A stretch of 64,000 bases of DNA from Streptococcus timonensis. GTDB taxonomy: Bacteria > Bacillota > Bacilli > Lactobacillales > Streptococcaceae. The position numbers were made by a program, and so were the translations under genes. Shown here piece by piece: positions 48,058 through 58,159 of this stretch. Position 1 is the stretch's first letter. Each line of letters starts with the position of its first letter. The stretch is taken from assembly GCF_900095845.1 (NCBI RefSeq), contig NZ_FMIX01000002.1, positions 80,001-144,000 of the forward strand. Reading direction: 5' to 3'. Under the pieces are notes generated by a model. That model was not told the origin of the DNA and ran no database searches. It saw only the letters and a program-made list of their open reading frames with translations.

Positions 48058-48113
48058 TTTACATGAATGTAAAGCTACTTTACAGAATATCGAAGTTGTG
48101 ATACTGTAGAAAT

Positions 48114-48872
48114 ATGGAAGAATTAAAACTAATTCATATAAAAGATATTCAAAAAAATCCCTATCAACCTCGTAAAGATTTTCCTGAAGAAAAAATAAAG
48201 GAACTTGCTCAATCTATTAAAGAAAACGGCTTGATTCAACCCATTATTGTTCGTCAATCTCCAGTCATCGGTTATGAAATTTTGGCTGGAGAAAGACGTT
48301 ATCGTGCATCCATTCTGGCTGGACTCTCAGAAGTCCCAGTAATTGTCAAAAATTTATCTGATCAAGATATGATGCTTCATTCAATCATTGAAAATCTGCA
48401 ACGAGAAGATTTAAATCCTGTTGAGGAAGCTAAATCCTATCAATCTTTGATTGATAAAGGTTTCACTCATGCTGAAATTGCTGAAAAAATGGGGAAATCT
48501 CGACCTTATATTACAAATCTTGTTCGATTACTAACCCTACCATATGATATTTTAACAGAAGTTGAAAATGGTAGATTATCACAGGCACACGCTAGACTCC
48601 TAATTCAACTATCTAATAAAGAGCAGAGTAAATTACTTGCTCGAATTCAATCCGAAGATTTATCAGTAAGACAAGTAGAACGATTGCTTCAGGAAAAAAA
48701 GAAAAAAATATTTAAAGAAAAAGATCACTTCATAAAAGAAGAAGAGGAAGCTTTGAAAAAAATACTAGGTTTAGACGTCGACATTAAACTTCAAAAAAAA
48801 GATGCTGGAAAAATAACTATTTCTTTCCAAAATCAAGAAGAATACCAACGTTTTATTAACAGCCTGAAATAA
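48114..48872 (+). CDS. parB: Chromosome segregation protein ParB (Spo0J)
   Basis: 252 residues. The ParB/Srx CTPase domain has GERRYRASILAGL and ENLQREDLNPVEEA, followed by an HTH that reads parS (THAEIAEKMGKSRPYITNLVRLL). A C-terminal dimerisation domain completes it. As in other streptococci no parA accompanies it. A consensus parS at 40.2 kb and a one-mismatch parS at 60.4 kb are likely targets. No strong ribosome-binding site is visible. Confidence 0.95.
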   Translation: MEELKLIHIKDIQKNPYQPRKDFPEEKIKELAQSIKENGLIQPIIVRQSPVIGYEILAGERRYRASILAGLSEVPVIVKNLSDQDMMLHSIIENLQREDLNPVEEAKSYQSLIDKGFTHAEIAEKMGKSRPYITNLVRLLTLPYDILTEVENGRLSQAHARLLIQLSNKEQSKLLARIQSEDLSVRQVERLLQEKKKKIFKEKDHFIKEEEEALKKILGLDVDIKLQKKDAGKITISFQNQEEYQRFINSLK

Positions 48873-48880
48873 GGCTGTTA
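48857..48880 (+). terminator. Terminator at the end of parB
   Basis: TAACAGCCT / AGGCTGTTA hairpin spanning the parB stop codon, followed by TTTTAGTTTT. Confidence 0.75.
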
Positions 48881-48904
48881 TTTTAGTTTTCTCAAATCAC
48901 ATAC

Positions 48905-49020
48905 TTATCCACTGGATTAGTAGAGGAAAAATCAGTAAAATCAAAATCTAGACCTTTTATCCACAAGTTGTGGATAAATCTTTTAAACATTGTGGATTGT
49001 TTTTCACAAGTTGTGGAAAA
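48905..49020. other. oriC: Replication origin oriC, part upstream of dnaA
   Basis: This 116-bp block holds clustered DnaA boxes: TTATCCACT (48905), TTATCCACA (48957), its inverse TGTGGATAA (48969), TGTGGATTG (48991) and TGTGGAAAA (49012). The 48957 and 48969 boxes form a perfect palindrome with a 3-bp spacer. Strand-biased gene orientation flips here, supporting the origin call. Confidence 0.92.
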
Positions 49021-49084
49021 AATGCTTGCTATATGATAAAATAATGTTTAAGATTATACCTTTTAGGAGAGGAGGAGTTTGTAG

Positions 49085-50443
49085 TTGAAAGAGAAACAGT
49101 TTTGGAATCAGATTTTAGATTTAGCTAAAGAGCGATTAACACGATCAATGTTTGATTTCTACGCAACACCTGCTGAATTAATAAAAGTTGAGGGAAATGT
49201 AGCTACCATATTTTTGCCAAGATCTGAAATGGAAATGGTTTGGAGTACAAAACTTAATGATATTATTGTAGCTGTCGGTTTTCAAATCTATGACACTGAA
49301 ATAAAAGCTCAATATGTATTGACTAAAGAAGATTCTAATACCTCCGATATAGCAAGCAATGTTGAAAACAGTAATTATCAACAGGAAGAAATTAAAAAAT
49401 CTATACCCTATTCAGAAACAGGATTAAGAGACATCTATACTTTTGATAATTTTATCCAAGGTGATGGAAATATTTGGGCCAAGTCTGCTGCTTTAGCCGT
49501 CTCGGAAGATCCTGGACTAACTTATAATCCTCTGTTTATATATGGGGGACCTGGTCTAGGGAAAACTCACTTGCTCAATGCTTTGGGTAATGAAATTCTC
49601 AAAAAAAATCCTAATACGCGTGTAAAATATATTCCTGCTGAAAGCTTTATTAATGAATTTTTAGATCATCTAAGACTGAATGATATGGATAATTTTAAAA
49701 AAACCTATCGAAGTATAGATCTCCTTCTTATTGATGATATTCAATCTCTCAGTGGAAATAAAGTGCAAACTCAGGAAGAGTTTTTCAACACATTTAATAA
49801 CCTTCATAGTAATAATAAACAGATCGTTTTAACGAGTGACCGCAGGCCAGAACAACTGGAAAATCTACCTGAGCGTCTTGTCACGCGCTTCTCATGGGGA
49901 CTAACAACGGATATTACTCCTCCAGATTTTGAAACTCGCATTGCTATCTTAAACAGTAAAACGGAAGATCTTGATTATCATTTTCAACCTGATACAATCG
50001 AATATTTGGCTGGACAGTTTGATTCAAATGTACGTGAATTAGAAGGTGCCCTTAAAGATATTAGTCTCATGGCTAAAGTTAAGCAAATCAACACTATAAC
50101 TGTGGATATTGCATCTGAGGCTATACGTGCCAGAAAACAAAGCGTTAGCACCATGATCGTCATTCCAATTGAAAAAATCCAAGAGGAAGTCGGAAAATTT
50201 TATGATGTTAGCGTTAAAGAGATGAAGGGAACTAGACGTGTTCAGAATATTGTTCTAGCTCGCCAAGTTGCTATGTATCTAGCTAGAGAACTGACTGATA
50301 ACAGCCTTCCTAAAATCGGGAAAGAATTTGGTGGAAAAGATCATACAACAGTCATTCATGCTCATGCAAAAATCAAATCTATGATTGAAACTGATGATAA
50401 ATTACGTATAGAAATCGAAACCATCAAAAAGAAAATTAAATAG
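49085..50443 (+). CDS. dnaA: Chromosomal replication initiator DnaA
   Basis: 452 residues. The start is TTG at 49085, supported by ggaggag 7 nt upstream. Domain I is followed by a short linker, then AAA+ domain III with Walker [12 protein letters not shown] and Walker B LLLIDDIQ. Domain IV carries the DnaA signature [11 protein letters not shown]. It binds the flanking boxes and opens oriC. DnaA boxes lie on both sides, as expected for a bipartite Firmicute origin. Confidence 0.98.
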   Translation: MKEKQFWNQILDLAKERLTRSMFDFYATPAELIKVEGNVATIFLPRSEMEMVWSTKLNDIIVAVGFQIYDTEIKAQYVLTKEDSNTSDIASNVENSNYQQEEIKKSIPYSETGLRDIYTFDNFIQGDGNIWAKSAALAVSEDPGLTYNPLFIYGGPGLGKTHLLNALGNEILKKNPNTRVKYIPAESFINEFLDHLRLNDMDNFKKTYRSIDLLLIDDIQSLSGNKVQTQEEFFNTFNNLHSNNKQIVLTSDRRPEQLENLPERLVTRFSWGLTTDITPPDFETRIAILNSKTEDLDYHFQPDTIEYLAGQFDSNVRELEGALKDISLMAKVKQINTITVDIASEAIRARKQSVSTMIVIPIEKIQEEVGKFYDVSVKEMKGTRRVQNIVLARQVAMYLARELTDNSLPKIGKEFGGKDHTTVIHAHAKIKSMIETDDKLRIEIETIKKKIK

Positions 50444-50445
50444 CT

Positions 50446-50538
50446 TGTGGATAAGTGTTTAAAATTTTACTGATTTATTAACAAATTTTAAACAAGTATA
50501 ACTTCTTGATTTTTCTAAACTAAACCTGGTTTTCCACA
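50446..50538. other. oriC: oriC, part between dnaA and dnaN
   Basis: DnaA boxes TGTGGATAA (50446-50454) and TTTTCCACA (50530-50538) flank an AT-rich stretch. This forms the second half of the origin and ends before the dnaN RBS. Confidence 0.8.
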
Positions 50539-50601
50539 GATTTCACACAGCCTACTATTACTATTAACCTTCTAATAATAAAAATAAATAAAGGAGATTC
50601 C

Positions 50602-51738
50602 ATGATTCATTTTTCTATTAATAAAAATTTATTCCTGCAATCATTAAATATTACAAAACGTGCTATTAGTTCAAAAAATGCTATTCCTGTTTTATCAACT
50701 ATTAAAATTGATGTGACTAACGAAGGAATTACATTAATTGGATCAAATGGTCAAATTTCAATTGAAAACTTCATTTCTCAAAAAGATGAAAATGCAGGTC
50801 TTTTGATTAACTCTTTAGGATCAATTCTTTTAGAAGCTTCTTTCTTTATCAATGTTGTTTCTAGTCTTCCAGATGTGACTCTTGATTTTAAAGAAATTGA
50901 ACAACATCAAATTGTACTAACAAGTGGAAAATCAGAAATTACTCTGAAAGGAAAAGACAGCGAACAGTATCCACGTATTCAGGAAATTGCAGCAAGTAAT
51001 CCTCTAGTTCTTGAAACAAAACTTCTTAAGAAAATTATCAATGAAACTGCTTTTGCTGCTAGTGTACAAGAAAGCCGTCCTATTTTGACTGGTGTTCACT
51101 TTGTTTTGAGTAATCATCAAGAATTAAAAACAGTTGCAACAGACTCACATCGTCTCAGTCAGAAAAAATTAACTCTTGAAAAAAATAGTGATAATTTTGA
51201 TGTTGTTATCCCAAGTCGCTCTCTACGCGAATTTTCAGCTGTTTTTACGGACGATATCGAAACAGTAGAGATTTTCTTCGCAAACAACCAAATTCTCTTT
51301 AGAAGCGAAAATATTAGCTTCTATACACGCCTCTTAGAAGGTAATTATCCTGATACAGATCGCTTAATTCCAACAGACTTTAATACGATAGTGACTTTTG
51401 ATGTTGTGAATCTACGTCAATCTATGGAGCGTGCACGTCTTTTATCAAGTGCTACTCAAAATGGAACTGTAAAATTAGAAATCAAACAAGGAGTAGTTAC
51501 AGCTCATGTAAATTCTCCAGAAGTTGGTAAAGTAAACGAAGAAATCGATACAATTGCTGTATCTGGTGAAGATTTAACTATTAGCTTTAACCCAACTTAC
51601 TTGATTGAAGCACTAAAAGCCTTGAATAGTGAGAAGGTAACAATCAGCTTCATTTCAGCAGTTCGTCCATTTACCTTGGTACCAGCTGATACAGATGAAG
51701 ATTTCATGCAGCTGATTACACCAGTTCGTACAAATTAA
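50602..51738 (+). CDS. dnaN: DNA polymerase III sliding clamp, beta subunit
   Basis: 378 residues with three repeated clamp domains. Typical segments are SRPILTGVHFVLSNHQELKT, VATDSHRLSQKKLTL and the C-terminal FMQLITPVRTN. It encircles DNA as the processivity clamp. It follows dnaA across a 158-bp spacer with DnaA boxes and has RBS aaaggag. Confidence 0.98.
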   Translation: MIHFSINKNLFLQSLNITKRAISSKNAIPVLSTIKIDVTNEGITLIGSNGQISIENFISQKDENAGLLINSLGSILLEASFFINVVSSLPDVTLDFKEIEQHQIVLTSGKSEITLKGKDSEQYPRIQEIAASNPLVLETKLLKKIINETAFAASVQESRPILTGVHFVLSNHQELKTVATDSHRLSQKKLTLEKNSDNFDVVIPSRSLREFSAVFTDDIETVEIFFANNQILFRSENISFYTRLLEGNYPDTDRLIPTDFNTIVTFDVVNLRQSMERARLLSSATQNGTVKLEIKQGVVTAHVNSPEVGKVNEEIDTIAVSGEDLTISFNPTYLIEALKALNSEKVTISFISAVRPFTLVPADTDEDFMQLITPVRTN

Positions 51739-51741
51739 GTT

Positions 51742-51770
51742 AAAGAGGTTGAGCCTAGCTCACCTCTTTT
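51742..51770 (+). terminator. Terminator after dnaN
   Basis: AAAGAGGT.GAGC / GCTC.ACCTCTTT hairpin followed by T. A TATAAT at 51775-51780 just beyond it probably starts the next gene. Confidence 0.75.
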
Positions 51771-51804
51771 ATGATATAATCAGAAATATGAAAAGGAGAG
51801 TAGT

Positions 51805-51999
51805 ATGTATCAAGTTGGAAATTTTGTTGAAATGAAAAAACCACATGCTTGTACAATCAAATCTACAGGCAAAAAAGCGAATCGTTGGGAAATTACACGT
51901 CTAGGTGCAGATATCAAAATAAAATGCAGTAATTGTGATCATGTTGTCATGATGAGTCGTTATGATTTTGAAAGAAAAATGAGTAAAATTATCGACTAA
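51805..51999 (+). CDS. DUF951 small zinc-ribbon-like protein (YyzM family)
   Basis: 64 residues with the family pattern GNFVEMKKPHAC...WEITRLGADIKIKCSNCDHVVMM, including a CxxC. It is conserved between dnaN and ychF in streptococci. The function is unknown; nucleic-acid binding is only a guess. RBS aaaggag precedes the ATG. Confidence 0.85.
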   Translation: MYQVGNFVEMKKPHACTIKSTGKKANRWEITRLGADIKIKCSNCDHVVMMSRYDFERKMSKIID

Positions 52000-52083
52000 A
52001 TGCAAGTAGTTATAGGGTTAGCAAGTTTTCCCTTTTTGTGTTATAATATTGAAGATTGAAATGTGAACGGAGATTGAGAAACT

Positions 52084-53199
52084 ATGGCTTTAACAGCAGG
52101 TATCGTGGGTTTGCCAAATGTTGGTAAATCAACCCTATTTAACGCAATTACAAAAGCAGGAGCAGAGGCTGCAAACTATCCATTTGCAACTATTGACCCA
52201 AACGTTGGGATGGTAGAAGTTCCAGATGAACGCCTACAAAAATTGACTGAAATGATTACTCCTAAGAAAACAGTCCCAACAACCTTTGAATTTACAGATA
52301 TTGCAGGGATTGTAAAAGGTGCATCAAAAGGAGAAGGTCTTGGAAATAAATTCTTGGCCAATATTCGTGAAGTTGATGCCATTGTCCATGTAGTTCGTGC
52401 CTTTGATGATGAAAATGTCATGCGTGAGCAAGGTCGTGAAGATGCTTTTGTAGATCCATTAGCAGATATTGATACCATTAACCTAGAATTGATTCTTGCT
52501 GACTTAGAGTCTGTTAATAAACGCTATACGCGTGTGGAAAAGATGGCACGTACACAAAAAGATAAGGAATCAGTTGCAGAATTTAACGTTCTCCAAAAGA
52601 TTAAGCCTGTCCTTGAAGACGGTAAATCAGCTCGTACTATTGAATTTACAGATGAAGAGCAAAAGGTTGTCAAAGGTCTTTTCCTTTTGACCACGAAACC
52701 AGTTCTTTATGTAGCTAACGTTGATGAGGATGTGGTTGGAGACCCAGAATCTATCGATTATGTGAAGCAAATTCGTGAATTCGCAGCAACAGAAAATGCA
52801 GAGGTAGTGGTCATTTCAGCGCGTGCTGAAGAAGAAATTTCTGAGTTAGACGATGAAGATAAAAAAGAGTTTCTTGAAGCAATTGGTTTGACAGAATCAG
52901 GTGTGGACAAATTGACTCGTGCAGCTTACCATCTATTAGGACTTGGAACTTACTTCACAGCTGGTGAAAAAGAAGTTCGTGCTTGGACCTTTAAACGTGG
53001 TATGAAAGCTCCTCAAGCAGCTGGTATCATTCACTCTGATTTCGAAAAAGGATTTATTCGTGCAGTAACGATGTCTTATGATGATTTGATTAAATATGGA
53101 TCTGAAAAGGCTGTAAAAGAAGCTGGACGCTTGCGTGAAGAAGGAAAAGAATATGTCGTTCAAGATGGCGATATCATGGAATTCCGCTTTAACGTATAA
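52084..53199 (+). CDS. ychF: Redox/ribosome-associated GTPase-family ATPase YchF
   Basis: 371 residues. G1 is [15 protein letters not shown]3 is [21 protein letters not shown], and a TGS domain ends in [14 protein letters not shown]. YchF (Obg-like) prefers ATP and binds ribosomes. Its place after the DUF951 gene and before pth is conserved in streptococci. Confidence 0.97.
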   Translation: MALTAGIVGLPNVGKSTLFNAITKAGAEAANYPFATIDPNVGMVEVPDERLQKLTEMITPKKTVPTTFEFTDIAGIVKGASKGEGLGNKFLANIREVDAIVHVVRAFDDENVMREQGREDAFVDPLADIDTINLELILADLESVNKRYTRVEKMARTQKDKESVAEFNVLQKIKPVLEDGKSARTIEFTDEEQKVVKGLFLLTTKPVLYVANVDEDVVGDPESIDYVKQIREFAATENAEVVVISARAEEEISELDDEDKKEFLEAIGLTESGVDKLTRAAYHLLGLGTYFTAGEKEVRAWTFKRGMKAPQAAGIIHSDFEKGFIRAVTMSYDDLIKYGSEKAVKEAGRLREEGKEYVVQDGDIMEFRFNV

Positions 53200-53224
53200 T
53201 GAATATTTTAAATAGTGTCAATTA

Positions 53225-53245
53225 GGTTGGAAAAAAATTCCAACC
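53225..53245 (+). terminator. Terminator after ychF
   Basis: GGTTGGAA / TTCCAACC hairpin, then CTTTTGGCTTTT. It lies 27 bp before pth. Confidence 0.65.
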
Positions 53246-53271
53246 CTTTTGGCTTTTGAAAGGAAAAATAA

Positions 53272-53841
53272 ATGACAAAATTACTTGTGGGATTGGGAAA
53301 TCCAGGAGATAAATATTTTGAAACCAAACATAATGTTGGATTTATGTTGATTGACCAACTAGCAAAAAAACAGAATGTATCCTTTACACACGATAAGATA
53401 TTCCAAGCTGAATTAGCTTCATTTTTCCTTAATGGTGAAAAAATTTATCTAGTGAAACCAACAACTTTTATGAATGAAAGTGGGAAAGCAGTTCATGCTT
53501 TATTAACCTACTATGGTTTAGATATCGAAGATTTACTGATTATTTACGATGATCTTGACATGGAAGTAGGAAAAATTCGACTTCGCGCTAAAGGATCAGC
53601 TGGCGGTCATAATGGTATCAAGTCAATTATCCAACATATTGGTACACAGGTTTTCAATCGTGTAAAGATTGGTATCGGTAGACCTAAAAAAGGAATGTCT
53701 GTTGTTCACCACGTTTTGAGTAAATTTGACAAGGATGACTATATAGGTATTTTACAGTCTATTGACAAGGTTGACGATGCTGTAAATTATTATTTACAAG
53801 AGAAAAACTTTGAAAAAACAATGCAGAAATACAATGGGTAA
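53272..53841 (+). CDS. pth: Peptidyl-tRNA hydrolase
   Basis: 189 residues. [21 protein letters not shown] contains the catalytic His, [11 protein letters not shown] and [11 protein letters not shown] the Asp region, and [12 protein letters not shown] the substrate cleft. It recycles peptidyl-tRNA dropped by ribosomes. It is followed after 4 nt by mfd, so the two are coupled. Confidence 0.97.
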   Translation: MTKLLVGLGNPGDKYFETKHNVGFMLIDQLAKKQNVSFTHDKIFQAELASFFLNGEKIYLVKPTTFMNESGKAVHALLTYYGLDIEDLLIIYDDLDMEVGKIRLRAKGSAGGHNGIKSIIQHIGTQVFNRVKIGIGRPKKGMSVVHHVLSKFDKDDYIGILQSIDKVDDAVNYYLQEKNFEKTMQKYNG

Positions 53842-53845
53842 GGGA

Positions 53846-56800
53846 ATGTCATTAATCGAATTCTTTTTAGAGAATAAGAATATACAATCATGGAATGAGC
53901 ATTTATCTCTCAAGCAGAGGGAATTACTACTAGGTCTCTCTGGTTCAGCAAAGTCTTTAGCTATTGCAAGTAGTGTTAAAAATCAGAACAAGATTTTAGT
54001 AATGACATCTACTTATGGAGAAGCTGAGCGTCTAGTAAATGATTTAATTTCTATCCTGGGTACTGATATGGTTTATCCATTTTTAGTAGATGATTCACCA
54101 ATGGTAGAATTTTTAGTATCGTCTCAAGAAAAGATTTTTTCAAGAGTTGAAGCCTTGCGTTTTCTAAGAGATAAATCTCAAAAAGGAATATTAGTTTGTA
54201 ACATGGCGGCTAGCCGTTTATTCTTACCAGATCCTCAAATTTTTGATAACAGTGTGTTAAAACTTGAAGTTGGCGAAGAATGTGAACAAAGAGAATTAAA
54301 AAATCAATTGATCTCACTTGGTTATAAAAAAGTTACTCAAGTTCAAAGTCAAGGTGAATTTAGTCTTCGAGGGGATATTTTAGATATCTTTGAAACTTCA
54401 CAACTATCTCCTTACCGAATAGAATTCTTTGGTGATGAAATAGATGGGATTAGAGAATTCGACGCAGATACACAATTATCAAAAGAAAGTCAATCTCAAG
54501 TCTTAATCTATCCAGCTAGTGATATTTTATTAACTACTGAAGATTATCATCGTGGTCAAAAATTCTTAGAACATGAGATTGATAAAGCTATTTCTCCAAC
54601 TTTAAAGTCTTATTTAGAAGAAGTTTTTAGTTGCACGAAAGAGCAAGTTCTTCATGCAGATATTCGCAAGTTTTTATCTATTTTTTATAAAAAACAGTGG
54701 ACATTGATAGATTACTTGAATCAAGTTCCTATTATTTTTGATGATTTCCAAAAAATTATCAATCAGTATGATGTTTTTGATAAGGAAACAGCTAGTTACT
54801 TGACAGAAGATTTACATAATAGTAAAGCTGTGTCAAATATACAATATTTTACTGATGTAGAAAATCAATTAAAAAAATATGTACCAGCGAGTTTTTTTTC
54901 GAATTTTCAAAAAGGTCTTGGAAATCTAAAATTTGATCATCTTTATCAATTTAATCAATATCCTATGCAAGAATTCTTCAATCAGTTTTCTTTTCTGAAA
55001 GAAGAAATTGAACGCTATAAAAAATTAAAATATACAATTGTTCTTCAATCAAGTAGCCAAACAGAATTAAAAAAACTGTCAACGATTCTTGATGAATATA
55101 GCATTAAAGTTGACAACAGTAATCAAAGTGAAATCTGTAAAGGAGTTGTTAATCTTGTTGAAGGAACTCTTCGTCATGGTTTTCATTTTGTGGATGAGAA
55201 TCTTGTATTCATCACTGAATATGAAATTTTCAAAAAGAAAATTAAACGTAAATATAGAAGACAAAATATCAGTAATGCTGAGAGATTAAAGGACTATAAT
55301 GAGCTCCAAAAAGGAGATTATGTTGTTCATCAAATTCATGGGATTGGTCAATATTTAGGAATCGAAACGATTGAACTCAAAGGGATTCACCGAGATTATG
55401 TAAGTATCCAATATCAAAATGGAGATCGAATTTCTATCCCTGTAGAACAAATCCAAACCTTATCTAAGTATGTTTCAAGTGATGGTAAGGCTCCAAAGTT
55501 AAACAAATTAAACGATGGACGTTTTAAAAAAGCTAAGCAAAAAGTAAAAAATCAAGTTGAAGACATTGCAGATGACTTAATTAAGTTATATGCAGAGAGG
55601 AGTCAACTTGAAGGTTTTGCATTTTCAAAAGATGATGAAGATCAAGTTGCTTTTGATGAGGCTTTTCCTTATGTTGAAACTGAGGACCAACTTCGAAGTA
55701 TAGATGAAATTAAAAAGGATATGCAGGCTTCTCAACCAATGGATCGACTTTTAGTTGGAGATGTTGGTTTCGGTAAGACTGAGGTGGCCATGCGAGCTGC
55801 TTTTAAGGCTGTCAACAATCATAAACAGGTTGTTGTTTTAGTACCTACTACAGTTTTGGCTCAGCAACATTATAGTAATTTCAAGGAAAGATTTGAGCAG
55901 TTTGCTGTCAATGTAGATGTTTTGAGTCGTTTTAGAAGTAAAAAAGAGCAGACTGAAACACTTGAAAAATTGAAAAAAGGCCAAGTTGATATCCTGATAG
56001 GAACCCATCGAGTTTTATCTAAAGATGTTGAATTTGCTGATTTGGGTTTGATCATCATCGATGAGGAACAACGTTTTGGTGTCAAACATAAGGAAGCTTT
56101 GAAGGAATTAAAAAAGAAGGTTGATGTCTTAACTTTGACAGCTACACCAATTCCTCGAACTCTACATATGTCTATGCTAGGTATCCGAGATTTATCTGTC
56201 ATCGAAACTCCCCCAACCAATCGATACCCTGTACAAACCTATGTCCTTGAACAGAATAATCGTGTCATTCGTGATGCTGTATTAAGAGAAATTGATCGTG
56301 GTGGTCAGATTTACTATCTTTACAACAAAGTTGACACGATTGAAAAGAAGGTTTCAGAGTTACAAGAGTTAATTCCTGAAGCTTCTATTGGTTTTGTTCA
56401 TGGTCAAATGAGTGAAATTCGTTTGGAGAACACACTACTTGATTTCATTGAAGGTGAATATGATATTTTAGTAACAACAACAATCATTGAAACAGGAGTA
56501 GACATTCCAAATGCCAATACCTTGTTTATAGAAAATGCAGACCATATGGGATTGTCAACCTTGTATCAATTAAGAGGTCGGGTTGGTCGTAGTAATCGTA
56601 TTGCTTATGCCTATCTTATGTATCGACCTGACAAATCTTTGACAGAAGTTTCAGAAAAGAGATTAGAAGCTATCAAGGGATTTACCGAATTGGGTTCTGG
56701 TTTCAAAATCGCTATGCGCGATTTATCCATTCGTGGAGCGGGTAATCTTTTGGGAAGTTCGCAGTCAGGTTTTATCGATTCTGTTGGTTTTGAACTCTAT

Positions 56801-57337
56801 TCTCAATTACTGGAAGAAGCAATTGCTAAGAAAAATGGAACTGCTAAGAAACGTGAAAAAGGTAATGCTGAGTTAATTCTACAAATTGATGCCTATCTTC
56901 CGGATGAGTACATTTCAGATGAACGACATAAAATTGAGATTTACAAGAGAATTCGTCAAATTGATAACCGTGTCAACTATGAAGAATTACAAGATGAGTT
57001 AATTGACCGTTTTGGTGAGTATCCAGATGTAGTTGCCTATCTCTTAGAAATTGGATTAGCTAAAGCTTATCTAGATAAAGTATTTGTTAATCGTGTTGAA
57101 AGAAGAAATAATAAGCTTGTAATTCAATTTGAAAAAATATCGCAACAGCTATTTTTAACCCAAGATTATTTCCAGGCTCTTTCTCAGACAAATTTGAAGG
57201 CTAATATTTCTGAAAATCAAGGTTTAATCGAAGTTGTATTTGATATTCGAAATAAAAAAGATTATGAGATTTTAGAAGGACTCTTAACCTTTGGAGAATC
57301 ATTAGCGAAGATAAAAGACTTAAAAGAGTCACATTAG
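53846..57337 (+). CDS. mfd: Transcription-repair coupling factor Mfd
   Basis: 1163 residues from the ATG at 53846; the frame is open from 53810, but that overlaps pth. The UvrB-like N-terminus is followed by the RNA polymerase-interaction domain (KGDYVVHQIHGIGQYLGIE). The translocase has Walker A GDVGFGKTEVAMRA, Walker B LIIIDEEQRFG and TATPIPRTL, and ends with the RecG-like motif YQLRGRVGRSNR and the TRCF C-terminal domain. It removes stalled RNA polymerase and recruits UvrA. Confidence 0.97.
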   Translation: MSLIEFFLENKNIQSWNEHLSLKQRELLLGLSGSAKSLAIASSVKNQNKILVMTSTYGEAERLVNDLISILGTDMVYPFLVDDSPMVEFLVSSQEKIFSRVEALRFLRDKSQKGILVCNMAASRLFLPDPQIFDNSVLKLEVGEECEQRELKNQLISLGYKKVTQVQSQGEFSLRGDILDIFETSQLSPYRIEFFGDEIDGIREFDADTQLSKESQSQVLIYPASDILLTTEDYHRGQKFLEHEIDKAISPTLKSYLEEVFSCTKEQVLHADIRKFLSIFYKKQWTLIDYLNQVPIIFDDFQKIINQYDVFDKETASYLTEDLHNSKAVSNIQYFTDVENQLKKYVPASFFSNFQKGLGNLKFDHLYQFNQYPMQEFFNQFSFLKEEIERYKKLKYTIVLQSSSQTELKKLSTILDEYSIKVDNSNQSEICKGVVNLVEGTLRHGFHFVDENLVFITEYEIFKKKIKRKYRRQNISNAERLKDYNELQKGDYVVHQIHGIGQYLGIETIELKGIHRDYVSIQYQNGDRISIPVEQIQTLSKYVSSDGKAPKLNKLNDGRFKKAKQKVKNQVEDIADDLIKLYAERSQLEGFAFSKDDEDQVAFDEAFPYVETEDQLRSIDEIKKDMQASQPMDRLLVGDVGFGKTEVAMRAAFKAVNNHKQVVVLVPTTVLAQQHYSNFKERFEQFAVNVDVLSRFRSKKEQTETLEKLKKGQVDILIGTHRVLSKDVEFADLGLIIIDEEQRFGVKHKEALKELKKKVDVLTLTATPIPRTLHMSMLGIRDLSVIETPPTNRYPVQTYVLEQNNRVIRDAVLREIDRGGQIYYLYNKVDTIEKKVSELQELIPEASIGFVHGQMSEIRLENTLLDFIEGEYDILVTTTIIETGVDIPNANTLFIENADHMGLSTLYQLRGRVGRSNRIAYAYLMYRPDKSLTEVSEKRLEAIKGFTELGSGFKIAMRDLSIRGAGNLLGSSQSGFIDSVGFELYSQLLEEAIAKKNGTAKKREKGNAELILQIDAYLPDEYISDERHKIEIYKRIRQIDNRVNYEELQDELIDRFGEYPDVVAYLLEIGLAKAYLDKVFVNRVERRNNKLVIQFEKISQQLFLTQDYFQALSQTNLKANISENQGLIEVVFDIRNKKDYEILEGLLTFGESLAKIKDLKESH

Positions 57338-57402
57338 GGGTTATCTTTTTTCTTCTATAAAAGGAATAAAAATGGTACAATAATAATTTGAGGTATTATA
57401 AG

Positions 57403-57669
57403 ATGAGATTAGATAAATATTTAAAAGTATCACGAATTATTAAACGCCGTACAGTGGCTAAGGAAGTTGCAGATAAAGGGCGAATTAAGGTAAATGGAAT
57501 CCTTGCTAAAAGTTCAACTGACTTAAAAATCAATGATCAGGTTGAAATTCGCTTTGGAAACAAATTGTTGCTTGTAAAAGTGTTGGAAATGAAAGATAGC
57601 ACTAAAAAAGAAGACGCAGCAGGAATGTTTGAGATTATCAGTGAAACAAGGGTAGAAAGCGATGTATAA
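57403..57669 (+). CDS. rqcP: Ribosome-quality-control S4 protein RqcP (YabO)
   Basis: 88 residues from the ATG at 57403, with GAGG about 10 nt upstream; a TTG at 57388 is the open-frame alternative. The S4 domain reads [23 protein letters not shown] then [13 protein letters not shown]. In Bacillus RqcP helps RqcH make C-terminal alanine tails on stalled nascent chains. It overlaps divIC by 8 nt, as in other Firmicutes. Confidence 0.93.
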   Translation: MRLDKYLKVSRIIKRRTVAKEVADKGRIKVNGILAKSSTDLKINDQVEIRFGNKLLLVKVLEMKDSTKKEDAAGMFEIISETRVESDV

Positions 57670-58030
57670 AAAAATAGTCCAAATGAATAACTCGTTTATT
57701 CAAAATGAACATCAACGTCGTAGATATTTGATGGAAGAACGACAAAGACGCAATCGTTTTATGGGTTGGGTTTTGATTTTAATTATGTTGTTGTTTATTT
57801 TACCAACTTACAATTTAGCACAGAGTTATCAACAACTATTATCACGTCGTCAACAACTAGCTGAGTTGAAAAAACAGTATGAGGAATTGAGTGACGAAAA
57901 GGATAAGGAAGCTAGTTTTGCGACTAAGTTGAAAGATGAGTCGTACGCAGCTAAATATTCTCGTGCAAAATATTATTATTCTAAATCGTGGGAGGAAGTC
58001 TATACTATTCCGGACTTACTTCCTAGGTAA
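57662..58030 (+). CDS. divIC: Cell-division protein DivIC (FtsB-like)
   Basis: 122 residues. A basic cytoplasmic N-terminus ([15 protein letters not shown]) is followed by one membrane segment ([15 protein letters not shown]) and an extracellular coiled coil ([25 protein letters not shown]). This is the DivIC/FtsB pattern. It works with FtsL and DivIB in the divisome. It lies 6 bp before a small 40-codon gene. Confidence 0.93.
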   Translation: MYKKIVQMNNSFIQNEHQRRRYLMEERQRRNRFMGWVLILIMLLFILPTYNLAQSYQQLLSRRQQLAELKKQYEELSDEKDKEASFATKLKDESYAAKYSRAKYYYSKSWEEVYTIPDLLPR

Positions 58031-58036
58031 TATGAG

Positions 58037-58159
58037 ATGGAAAATATATTAGATATAGTTGAGCAATTTTTAAATTTATCAGATGAAAAATTAGAAGAAT
58101 TAGCCCAGAAAAATCATTTGTTACGATTGCAGGAAGAAGAGGAAAAAAAGAATGCGTAA
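58037..58159 (+). CDS. Conserved 40-residue small protein
   Basis: 40 codons, beginning MENILDIVEQFLNLSDEKLEEL and ending KKNA. It is highly charged, probably helical, with no membrane segment. It sits between divIC and the serine-hydrolase gene and overlaps the latter by 8 nt. A similar small ORF occupies the same place in pneumococcus, as I recall. The gate and ribosome-binding site are weak, but tight packing favours a real gene. The function is unknown. Confidence 0.7.
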   Translation: MENILDIVEQFLNLSDEKLEELAQKNHLLRLQEEEEKKNA

